A stretch of DNA of 64,000 nt from Chondrinema litorale (lineage in GTDB: Bacteria; Bacteroidota; Bacteroidia; Cytophagales; Flammeovirgaceae). The position numbers and the translations under genes were made by a program. Shown piece by piece: positions 1-10,000 of this stretch (position 1 is the first letter of the stretch; the number at the start of each line of letters is the position of its first letter). The DNA is taken from contig NZ_CP111043.1 in the NCBI RefSeq assembly GCF_026250525.1, positions 3,919,001 to 3,983,000 on the forward strand, written 5' to 3'. The notes beneath the pieces were generated by a model. The model had not been told where the DNA came from, ran no database searches, and was given only the letters and a program-made list of their open reading frames with translations.

Positions 1-1091
1 TCAATTTTTTCGAGTTGAGAGTTTAATTTTGCTTTTTCTTCTTCACTAAGGTCATCAGAGAGTTGGAGCTTTGTTAAAATGCTTTGGAGCGCAAAATTTA
101 ATAACTTTTTATCTTCTACGCTTATAGAATCTTTAGAGACCAGTTCATTTACAATATCGTCGATTTGTTTATTTATATCTATTGGCTCTTCTTCCTCCTC
201 CTCAATGTCTTCAATAGTATTTTCTACCTTTTGAATTGTTGTTGGGTAAGGTTTAACATACCAAGGAGAAAGGGAATCTTTGGGGTTATAATAGGATTTT
301 ATAGTAAAATTGTATCTATCATTGTTAAGCGAGTCAATATTTATTACTGGATAGTTCTCAATTTTAATAGTGTGGATAGAGTCAGGGACAATAGCATGAA
401 AATCTCCGCGATTATCTGTTTTGTAATTAAAAGGCCCAACCGATACACCAATTTCTGGAATTCTATTTTGTAATGTATCTCTTACTGTACCAGAAATAAT
501 TTTACCAGCTATAATTGAGGTAGGTTCTTTTTTTACAATTATTCTAAAATTATAGGAGCCTTTATATTCAAAAGAAGATTGTATTAACTTGTAATTATCT
601 ATTAAAAATCTACTCGATTCGTTTATACTTGCTTCTATCGGAAGTCTTAATTCAAATTGGCCATCTTGATTACTTATGGCACTCATTGAATACTTATCTC
701 CAAGAAATACAATTTTAATATTATTGGCTGGTTTGCCACCGAGTAGGTTTAGTGTGCCTAAAAGTATTTTAAATTTACTTCTACGCATTAATATTTCAAC
801 ATTGCCTTTTCTTACGCTCCAACTTGCTAACTCGAGTCCATCTTTATAAGCAATTAGATTGGTTGGAGTGTAATTTTCGTCCGTTGTTTTAATTTTAACT
901 CTTCCATTTTTATCTGTCAAATAGGATTTCTTCTCATTATCAATGATAATGTTTACTTCACTGATAGGATTCATATCTTTATCATGTACTTGGCAGACAA
1001 TCATTTTGCTGTCTTGTCCAATTACCTTGGATAATGAAAGAAATATCAGAAGAATAACCAGATAATACCTATAAAACAGGTTAAAACTCAT
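1..1091 (-). CDS. Secreted carboxypeptidase-regulatory-like repeat protein, 3' end cut by the window edge
   Basis: Starts at ATG 1091 and stays open to base 1, so at least 363 residues are present and the C-terminus lies outside the window. The first ~27 residues form a signal peptide (hydrophobic YLVILLIFLSLSKVIG, then QDS). After it come two or three beta-sandwich modules of the CarboxypepD_reg type, recognisable by their 'dvn..I.ID....YLTDKNGRVKI' pattern near residues 35-75, 'ISNQDGQFELRLPI' near 145, and 'GKIISGTVRDTLQNRIPEIGV' near 200. A very acidic stretch (EDIEEEEEEP) near residue 310 precedes a helical tail. It lies 241 bases downstream of the TPR/PD40 gene on the same strand and probably belongs to the same surface cassette. 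Function is inferred only from domain type and neighbours. Confidence 0.75.
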   Translation of the reverse strand, partial: MSFNLFYRYYLVILLIFLSLSKVIGQDSKMIVCQVHDKDMNPISEVNIIIDNEKKSYLTDKNGRVKIKTTDENYTPTNLIAYKDGLELASWSVRKGNVEILMRRSKFKILLGTLNLLGGKPANNIKIVFLGDKYSMSAISNQDGQFELRLPIEASINESSRFLIDNYKLIQSSFEYKGSYNFRIIVKKEPTSIIAGKIISGTVRDTLQNRIPEIGVSVGPFNYKTDNRGDFHAIVPDSIHTIKIENYPVINIDSLNNDRYNFTIKSYYNPKDSLSPWYVKPYPTTIQKVENTIEDIEEEEEEPIDINKQIDDIVNELVSKDSISVEDKKLLNFALQSILTKLQLSDDLSEEEKAKLNSQLEKI

Positions 1092-1332
1092 TTAACTCTT
1101 TAAAAAAATACGCTTTAGTTTAAAATTAAATTAGTGCTCCTTTTTTAATTGTTATTAAATCAAATTTTGCGATTATGCTCTTTAGCTATTTGTTATTGAG
1201 TATATGGATGTAAAAAATCCTCTTTTGAACGAAAAAATGAGTATTAATGTATGTTTTTTAGCTTTTTGTTTAGGGTGTTTTTTGTTATTTAATTTTAGAA
1301 ATGGTATAGCAAAATCTAATGCCATTGAATTT

Positions 1333-2940
1333 TTATTCTTCTGTTTGAAATAGATCTTCTTTAAAAAATACAATTGAAAAATTGTCTTTAAAAGTTGTCT
1401 TTTCTGGGATGTTAAAAACAGTTTGATAAGTACCGGCTCCCTTCTTATAGCACATTAAATAGAACTTGCCTGCAATAGGGATATCGATATTGAAATTCCC
1501 CTCGGTATCAGTTTTACCTTCAGCTATTGGGTCTGATGTCTCGAAGTCTATTACTTTAACTTCTGCATTTTCAAGTAGTTCTGCATTTTCTTGTTGGTAT
1601 TGCGACTTATAAAGTTTGATGGTTCCAGTGATATTTTTTACATATAATGGACCTGGTTTGCCCACATTTATTAATACCTTATAAATATCATCATCAGAGC
1701 TTTTATTTTTTCGGTTAGAGCTAAAGAACCCAATACTTCCATTTTCATTTAGTACTAGACTAAAGTCATCTTTATTGGTATTTATAGGATATCCTATATT
1801 TTTTATGCTAGCTGAACTATCATTTAAAGCAATTTTCACTATATCTAAACCACCTAAACCTATGTGTCCATTGCTTGAAAAATAGAGCGTTGTATCATTA
1901 TGGATAAATGGGAACATCTCATTGCCTTCTGTATTAATCTTAGGACCAAGATTTTCAGGTTTACTCCATTTATTTTTGTTGAAAGTTGAAGCATAAATAT
2001 CTGTTCCTCCAAATCCGCCAGGCATATCTGAAATAAAATATAAAGTTTTTCCATCTGAGGAAATTGCTGGGTGTCCACAAGAGTATTCAGTATTATTAAA
2101 TGGAAGTGGGGAAGGAGCTGTCCATTTTTTGCCTTTTTTTTGAGTAGAATAGAGGTATAGCTTTCTGTCTTTATTGCTATCATCATTAGGTGAATTAAGG
2201 GTGATTAGCATACTATTCCCATTATTATAGGTAATTGCAGGGCCTTTATGTACCTGAGAGTTAAAACAACCTTTTACTGTTTTAACTTTTTCTAATACTG
2301 GTATTCCGTCTTTTGTTGAAATATCTTCAAATGGAGCATAATATAAATCTAAATAACCATTTTCACTCTGAGAGACATTGTTTTGAATGAATAAACTCGT
2401 CTGACGTGCAGATATAAAAGCTATTCCTTGTTCATAAAAGAAGGGACTAAAGTCACTATAGATTGAGTTAATTTCTGCTTCTCTTACATCATAAAGAATT
2501 GAATCACTTAGTAAATCTGCTAATACCTTTTTATTTGGTGAAATATTAGTTGATATAGAGTCTGATTGTAGTTCTTTATATTTTTCGTACCAAATCTGTG
2601 CTTTTTGATAATCGCTTTTCCCAGTTAATGCGATTACATACTTTAATATGTCTTTTGAGCTGAGATTAAAATTATTTTCAATAAGTTTTTCATACCAAAA
2701 ACTAGCTTCTTCCGATTGGTTGAGTTTTAAGTAGCAATCGGCAATTTTAAGTTTAATATCGTCTCTAGGATCTAATTTGTGGGTACTGATAAATAAGTCG
2801 AGCGCTTTATCGTAGTAATGATCATTATAAAAAGTATTTGCTCTTTTTAATTCAGTCTGAAAACCATTTAAAATAGTTTCTTGTGCTGCAACATAATTAC
2901 CAATTGAAATAATGAAGAGTATTAAAACCAAGGTTTTCAT
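1333..2940 (-). CDS. TPR and PD40 (WD40-like) propeller protein with C-terminal carboxypeptidase-regulatory-like domain, PorP/SprF partner type
   Basis: An envelope protein of about 535 residues. ATG 2940 is preferred because it gives a textbook signal peptide (MKTLVLILFIISIGNYVAAQ); ATG 2997 and TTG 3024 are also in frame. Order of parts: signal peptide; TPR-like helical repeats with 'ADCYLKLNQSEEASFWYEKL'; about five PD40 propeller strands with the typical 'GHPAISSDGKTLYFISD' and 'GFGGTDIY' / 'GLGGLDIV' phrases; then a beta domain with 'DTEGNFNIDIPIAGKFYL'. Proteins of this class usually end in an OmpA peptidoglycan-binding domain; that domain is absent here, and the protein ends soon after the beta domain. 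It directly follows the PorP/SprF gene. A role in anchoring or organising the adhesin export site is inference. Confidence 0.8.
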   Translation of the reverse strand: MKTLVLILFIISIGNYVAAQETILNGFQTELKRANTFYNDHYYDKALDLFISTHKLDPRDDIKLKIADCYLKLNQSEEASFWYEKLIENNFNLSSKDILKYVIALTGKSDYQKAQIWYEKYKELQSDSISTNISPNKKVLADLLSDSILYDVREAEINSIYSDFSPFFYEQGIAFISARQTSLFIQNNVSQSENGYLDLYYAPFEDISTKDGIPVLEKVKTVKGCFNSQVHKGPAITYNNGNSMLITLNSPNDDSNKDRKLYLYSTQKKGKKWTAPSPLPFNNTEYSCGHPAISSDGKTLYFISDMPGGFGGTDIYASTFNKNKWSKPENLGPKINTEGNEMFPFIHNDTTLYFSSNGHIGLGGLDIVKIALNDSSASIKNIGYPINTNKDDFSLVLNENGSIGFFSSNRKNKSSDDDIYKVLINVGKPGPLYVKNITGTIKLYKSQYQQENAELLENAEVKVIDFETSDPIAEGKTDTEGNFNIDIPIAGKFYLMCYKKGAGTYQTVFNIPEKTTFKDNFSIVFFKEDLFQTEE

Positions 2941-3030
2941 TATAAGTGCAGATAATGTTTTACTGTGACGATTAATGGTAATTATGGTATTTTGCATAAT
3001 CTCTTTATTTATTGTTACAAGCAAAATATC

Positions 3031-3936
3031 TTAAAAGTATCTAGGTGTAATTACTCTGGATCTGTAGAAAGTAAATCGGTATTTTAGCATAATCTCATGA
3101 CCTCCAGATGCTAGGTTATTTGATAACTCTTTAGGAGCCGTATCATAAGAATAACCAAATCTAATTTGCGGAGTAACTTGAATTTGACTAAGAAAGTTAA
3201 AAGAACTAAAAGTTCTGTATGAAACTCCAAGCCAAAGAACATCATTAAATATAAAGTTGGTAGAAATATCAGAGGTTAGGTCTGAATCTTTATCTGCTTT
3301 TATCAAAATAGCAGGCTGTAACACCAAGTTGTTTGATAAGTTAAACACCGCACCTGCAGAAAGAAATGCCTGAGTATTATCAAAGTATTCCTTAGTTTCT
3401 ATATTTAATAGAGAGAGACCATAATAGAAGTTTTTTGCATAATAAAATAAGCCAGTTCCAAATGTTGCTTTCATTTGTTTAGAACCCGCCTCATTAAACG
3501 CAGGATCAGAATTATTCGGCAAAGATTGTATTATTTCTGTGTAATCTGATATTTGCTGATAAAAACCTCCTTGAAGTCCCATAGAGAGTGTATGTCCATT
3601 TTTGAACTTTAACCTATATGCGTATGAGGTAGAGATTTTATAGTTATTATGAACACCCACTTTGTCATTGGCTATTATTAATCCGATACCCAAATTTTTG
3701 CTTTTAATAGGTGTATGTGCTGCAAACACCTGAGAAAAAGGCGCTCCTTCTATACCCATCCATTGCTTTCTAACAGAAGCTACCATTTCTAATGCTTCAC
3801 TGCTTCCAGCATATGCAGGATTTATGATATATGGGTTGTAAGAATATTGGGTATAATGAAACTTTACTTGTGCCATAATGTTGGCAAAAGCAGAGCTCAT
3901 AAATATCAATATAGTAAGTATGAAAAGTTTGTTCAT
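3031..3936 (-). CDS. PorP/SprF family type IX secretion outer membrane protein
   Basis: 301 residues with a signal peptide (MNKLFILTILIFMSSAFANIMAQ) followed by the family opening 'YSYNPYIINPAYAGSSEALEM...RKQWMGIEGAPFSQ', which is diagnostic of PorP/SprF proteins. The rest alternates short amphipathic strands, as expected for a beta barrel, and ends in an aromatic-rich strand (YRFTFYRSRVITPRYF). In Flavobacterium, SprF is needed to export its partner adhesin SprB, and type B cargo genes commonly sit next to such a gene. Here the giant type B cargo gene lies immediately upstream (155 bases) on the same strand, so this is very probably the dedicated outer-membrane partner of that protein. Pairing is inference from context. 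Confidence 0.92.
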   Translation of the reverse strand: MNKLFILTILIFMSSAFANIMAQVKFHYTQYSYNPYIINPAYAGSSEALEMVASVRKQWMGIEGAPFSQVFAAHTPIKSKNLGIGLIIANDKVGVHNNYKISTSYAYRLKFKNGHTLSMGLQGGFYQQISDYTEIIQSLPNNSDPAFNEAGSKQMKATFGTGLFYYAKNFYYGLSLLNIETKEYFDNTQAFLSAGAVFNLSNNLVLQPAILIKADKDSDLTSDISTNFIFNDVLWLGVSYRTFSSFNFLSQIQVTPQIRFGYSYDTAPKELSNNLASGGHEIMLKYRFTFYRSRVITPRYF

Positions 3937-4091
3937 TTGTAATTCGTTAAATCATTACAAATCATAAACGTCCTTTTTTATTGGTTCTTTGATTAGCTTA
4001 ACACTTGTATTATAAATATTTGTAAAGATTACCTTTTACGTTTGTAGGTTGTTTGATAGGTAAGTTTTAATCTAAATTAGATACGACTTTT

Positions 4092-7000
4092 CTAGTATTT
4101 TATTTCAATAAATCCAGTCCTTGGTTCTTCCCCATTACCCAAATCTAAAAGATAATAATAAGTGCCTTCTTTTACATATCCATCACCTATATTGAGTAAG
4201 TATTGTGACTTGCCATCCCAATAAGTTGTATTATTATCGTAACCTGACGCTTCGTAAATAATATTGCCATCTCTAGAGTAAACTTTTACTTCGTTTCTAG
4301 GGAAGTACTCTAAACCTTCAATAAACCAATTATCATTTATTCCATCACCATTTGGAGAGAAACCTTTGGTGATTTTTACTAAATCTGAAGCTGGAGTTTC
4401 TACTAGTATAAAAACTGTATCACTATCGCATAAGCCAGTAGAATCACAAATTTGATATACAAATCGGTCTGTACCAGTAAAATAAGCTGAAGATAGATAC
4501 TCAAACTCTCCATTCCCCTTTGCTAATAATTCTCCATTCTCAGGATTCACTAAAATTTCTGTCAATTCTGGGTTGATATTATTCTCTTCATCTGTATCAT
4601 TTGCAAGTACATCAATAGTGATAATTGCTCCAGAAATAGTTGAGTAAATATCTGAAAGTGCAATAGGCGCAGTTTTAGGTAATATGGTTATAATAACACT
4701 TGCTGTATCGCAGATATCCATAGAATTACAAATAGCATAATCGATTCGATCTGCTCCAGAAAATGTACTTATTGGTTGATAAAAGATTGAGTTTTGATTT
4801 TCAACCGTAACTTTTCCATTTGATGCATTTTCGATAATTGACAATGAAAGCGTATTATCTCCTGGGTTTAAATCATTTGCCAATACATCGAAGTTTGCTA
4901 TATCACCCTGATACATTGTGATAGTATCATTAGTTGCTATGGGTTTATAGTTTTCTGTATTTATAGTTAGGTACACATATGCCGTATCACAAAGTCCTTC
5001 TGCATTACATATAGAATAGGTGATTTTATCTGAACCAATAAAGCTTTGTTGAGGAGTATAAAAGATATCTATATTGTTTTTTACACTGGCACTGCCATTT
5101 ACAGGATTAGATATGATCTGAGTTGTTAAAAGTCCATTGGTTAATTCAATATCGTTACTTTGCACATTAATGGTTTTCGATGTATTTGTTGTAATATTCA
5201 CAATATCGTCATTTGCTATTGGCTTGTTATTTTCTAATACATAGAGATATACTATTGCTTCATCACATAAATTATTGAAATCACAAACATTATAAACTAA
5301 GCTGTCAACACCAGTGTATTCTAGGCTAGGAGAGTAATGTATGCTATTGTCTACTACATTAGCATAACCTTTATTTGGTGCTAGAGCTATTGAGGTTGTC
5401 ATGTCATGTCCACCTGGGTGGGAGTCATTATCTTGTACATCAATAACTGAAACTCTATTTTTGATTACATAAACAGTATCGTTAGCAGCAACAGGTTTTT
5501 GCTCAAGCCCTGTACCTTGAATATTGAATCCATATTGCAAGTTTTCTGGATCGTCGGTAGAGATTAAAATACTTGCATTTTTAACTCCCGGACTTTGAGG
5601 AGTAAATATAATTTTAAAACTAGTACTATCTCCAACAGCGATTGATGTTGAAAGACTGCTATTATTAATACTAAATGCATCAGCAGATGCGCCACTTATA
5701 TCAATTGTAGAGTTAGTTAGGTTTAGAGTCGCAGTTCCGATGTTCTTTATAAAGTATTCCTTTTCTACAGAATTATAAGCCGCTATTGCTTCTCCTAAAT
5801 CTGTGTTATTTGTAGTAGAAGGTATTAAGCTGCCATTGTAAATACTATTATCATTTGATTTGACTAATGCAATAGGTACTATGCCATTTCCTTCCAGATT
5901 GATTTCGAAAATTGCATTTGTTTGATCATTTGAATTGATAATGATTGTTGCTGAAGCTGTTCCCGTAGTTTCAGGGTTGAATGTAACAGTGAAAGTTGTG
6001 GCATTTCCCGCTGATATACTATTATTAGTAGATGAATAATCAACTGTGAAATATGAGCTACCTTCTAATTGAATTAGTGGCGATCCACTCAGGTTTAAAT
6101 CTGTTGTACCAATATTTTTGATTTCGAAAGTATGGCTTGTAGGTGAATTATCTATTCTTAAATCTCCAAAATCTGTGAAGTCAGATGTTTGAATAAGTGA
6201 ATTATTATTGCTGATAGAGGTATTATTACCCAAGATATTAATAACTGGCTCAGTACCATAACCTTGTAAATTAAAAGTAAATGGTGTTTGATCTAAATCG
6301 TCTGATACAATGGTTATAATAGCAGTTCTTGTATTAACACCAGATGGATCAAATTTTATCTGAAAAGAAGTAGAGTCATCTGGATTTATACTATTGCTTG
6401 GGGAACTAACTATACTAAAATCACTTGCATTTGTTCCAGTTATAGTAATTGCACTGGTTAAATTCAGTAATGCTGTTCCCTCGTTTTTTATATAGAATGT
6501 TTGTGTACTTGTTTCTCCATCAATTCTAATTTCACCAAAATCTGTAAAGTCAGAAGCTTGAGGAGTATTGTTGATATTTATAATTGAATTATTCCCTTTT
6601 ACTACTATCTCTGGTTCAATGCCATTTCCCTGAATACTAAAAGTAAATGGAGATTGATCGGGATCATCTGAGTTAATCTGAATTTGCGCTGATCTTGTAC
6701 CAATAGCTGACGGATCAAAAGTAATTTGAAAGGCAGTAGAATCTCCCACAGCAATTACACTAGCAGGTGCTGAAGTTAAAGTGAAATTAGTAGCATTTGT
6801 ACCAGAGATATTTACTGAACCTGCTAAATTTAAAGTGGCTGTTCCATTATTAAGAATGTAGAATGTTCTTGTTTGTTGGCTACCATCAATTCTTACATCA
6901 GCGAAATCTGTAAAATCAGTAGTATCCGGAGAGGTGTCATTATTACTTATATCTGTATTATTCCCTTTCAAAGCAATAATAGGTTCTGTTCCTGTCCCTT

Positions 7001-10000
7001 GTATATCGAATGTGAAAGGAGAGAGGTCTGTATCATCTGAGTTTATCTGAATTTGCGCCGATCTTGTACCAATATCAGAAGGATCAAAAGTAATTTGGAA
7101 AGCAGTAGAATCTCCCACAGCAATTACACTAGCAGGTGCTGAAGTTAGAGTGAAATCAGTAGCATTTGTGCCAGAGATATTTACTGAACCTGCTAAATTT
7201 AAAATGGCTGTTCCAGTATTAAGGATATAAAATATTCTTGTTTGTTGGCTACCATCAATTCTTACATCAGCGAAATCTGTAAAATCAGTAGTATCCGGAG
7301 AGGTGTCATTATTACTTATATCTGTATTATTCCCTTTCAAAGCAATAATAGGTTCTGTTCCTGTCCCTTGTATATCGAATGTGAAAGGAGAGAGGTCTGT
7401 ATCATCTGAGTTTATCTGAATTTGCGCCGATCTTGTTCCAATATCAGATGGATCAAAAGTAATTTGGAAAGCAGTAGAATCTCCCACGGCAATAACATTA
7501 GCAGGTGCTGAAGTTAAAGTGAAATCAGTAGCATTTGTGCCAGAGATATTTGCTGAACCTGCTAAATTTAAAATGGCTGTTCCAGTATTAAGGATATAAA
7601 ATATTCTTGTTTGTTGGCTGCCATCAATTCTTACATCAGCGAAATCTGTAAAATCAATAGTGCTAGGAGAACTATCATTATTAGAGATATCAGTATTATT
7701 TCCCTTTAATGTAAAAACCGGTTCTATACCGTTTCCTTGAATACTAAAAGTGAAAGGAGAGAGGTCTGTATCATCTGAGTTTATCTGAATTTGCGCTGAT
7801 CTTGTTCCAGTAACTGAAGGATCGAAAGCAATTTGAAAGGTAGTAGAATCTCCCACAGCAATAACATTAGCAGGTGCTGAAGTTAAAGAAAACTCAGTAG
7901 CATTTGTACCAGAGATGCTTACAGAGCCAGCCAAGTTTAAAGTAGCAGTTCCATTATTAAGAATGTAGAAAGTTCTGGTTAATAGACTGCCATCCGTTCT
8001 CACATCGCCGAAATCAGTAAAATCTGTTGTACTTGGTGAGCTGTCATTATTATTTATGTTAGAGTTATTGCCTTTTAGTGCAAATACTGGTTCAATGCCA
8101 TTTCCTTGAATATTAATAGTAAAAGGTGATAAGTCAGTATCATCAGAACTTATGTGGATATTTGCTGATTTTATTCCTGTTGTAGAAGGAGAAAAGCTAA
8201 CCTGAAAAGCAGTTGAGTCACCAACTATAATTGAACTTGAAGGAGTTGTAGTTAATGAGAAATTTGAGGCATCAGTTCCAGAAATACTAACTGAACCAGA
8301 AATATTCAATGTAGCAGTTCCTTTATTTAGGATGTAAAATGTTCTAGTTATTTGGCTTCCATCGGTTCTTACATCTCCAAAATTTGTAAAGTCTGCACTG
8401 CTCGTGGAACTGTTATTATTACTAATATCTGTATTATTCCCTTTCAAAGCAATAATAGGTTCTGTTCCTGTCCCTTGTATATCGAATGTGAAAGGAGAGA
8501 GGTCTGTATCATCTGAGTTTATCTGAATCTGAGCTGATCTTGTACCAATATTAGAAGGATCAAAAGTAATTTGGAAAGCAGTAGAATCTCCCACGGCAAT
8601 AACATTAGCAGGTGTTGAAACTAAAGAGAAATCCGCAGCATTTGTTCCAGAAATATTTACAGAGCCACTTAGATTTAATGAGGATGTTCCATTATTGAGG
8701 ATATAGAATGTTTTTGTTAACTGACTACCATCTGTTCTCACATCTCCAAAATCAGTAAAATCGGTAGTGCTTGGTGAACTATCATTATTGCTAATGTCAG
8801 TATTATTTCCTTTTAGCGCAATGATAGGCTCAGTACCTGTACCTTGTATGTCAATAGTAAATAGAGATAAGTCAGTATCATTAGAACTTATTTGAAGTTG
8901 AGCTGATCTTATAGCAATATTAGATGGCTCAAAAGTAAGCTGAAAAGAAGTTGAATCTCCAGCAGCTATTGTAGTATTTGGAGCGGAGGTTAGAGAAAAA
9001 TCCGCAGCATTTGTTCCAGAAATTGAAATTGTCCCAGTAAGATTTAAATCAGATGTACCTTTATTTAAAATGAAAAAAGTTCTGGGTAATATACTTCCAT
9101 CCACTCTCACATTTCCAAAATCAGTAAAATCAGTTGTTGAGGGAGAATTGTCATTATTGCTTATTTCGGTATTATTTCCTTTTAAAGCAAATGCAGGTTC
9201 TGTGCCACTTCCTTCAATAGAAAACACAAAGGGTGAAGAGTCTAAATCGTCAGATGTTATTTGTATTTGCGCTGATCTGATACCTGCAGCAGAAGGGTCA
9301 AAAGTAATTTGGAAAGCAGTAGAATCTCCCACAGCAATAATATTTGTAGGAGAAGAAGTTAGAGAAAAATCTGCAGCATTTGTTCCAGAAATATTTACAG
9401 AGCCAGTAATATTTAGCGGCGAGGTTCCAGTATTTTTGATATAAAATGTTTTTGCAATATTTCCACTACTTACCAATACATCTCCAAATTTTGTATTGTC
9501 AGTAGTAGATGGACTATTGTCATTATTTGAAATGCTCAAATAATTTCCTGAAACAATGATGTTTGGTTTTACACCATTTCCCTCGATAGCGAATATATAT
9601 GGCGATAGGTCAGAATCGTCTGAGTTTATTTGCAGTGTTGCAGTTCTAGTTCCAGGACTAGTTGGGTTAAATTCAATTTGAAAATAGGTTGAACCTCCCA
9701 CAGCAATTACATTAGATGGACTGGTAATCACAGAAAACTCAGAGGCATTTGTGCCACTAACTGATACCGATCCTGATATATTTAGTGAGGCAGAACCATT
9801 GTTTAATATATAAAACGTTTTTGTTACAGTGCTGCCAGAAACGATTGCATCGCCAAAGTCTGTGAAATCATTTGTATCTGGTGTAATATCATTATTCGAA
9901 ATAATAGTGTTATTGCCTTTAACTTGAATTTCAGGTTCAGTACCATTGCCTTGAATGCTAAAGCTATATGGAGAAAGATCAGAGTCGTCTGAGTTTATTT

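Noticed and set aside
165..473. Plus-strand ORF antisense to the partial gene at 1-1091
   Set aside because: The minus frame is open across the whole stretch with signal peptide and domain pattern; the plus ORF has none and is a shadow.
1182..1373. 63-codon minus ORF
   Set aside because: Overlaps the end of the PD40 gene in another frame and shows no domain; Lys/Asn-rich chance ORF.
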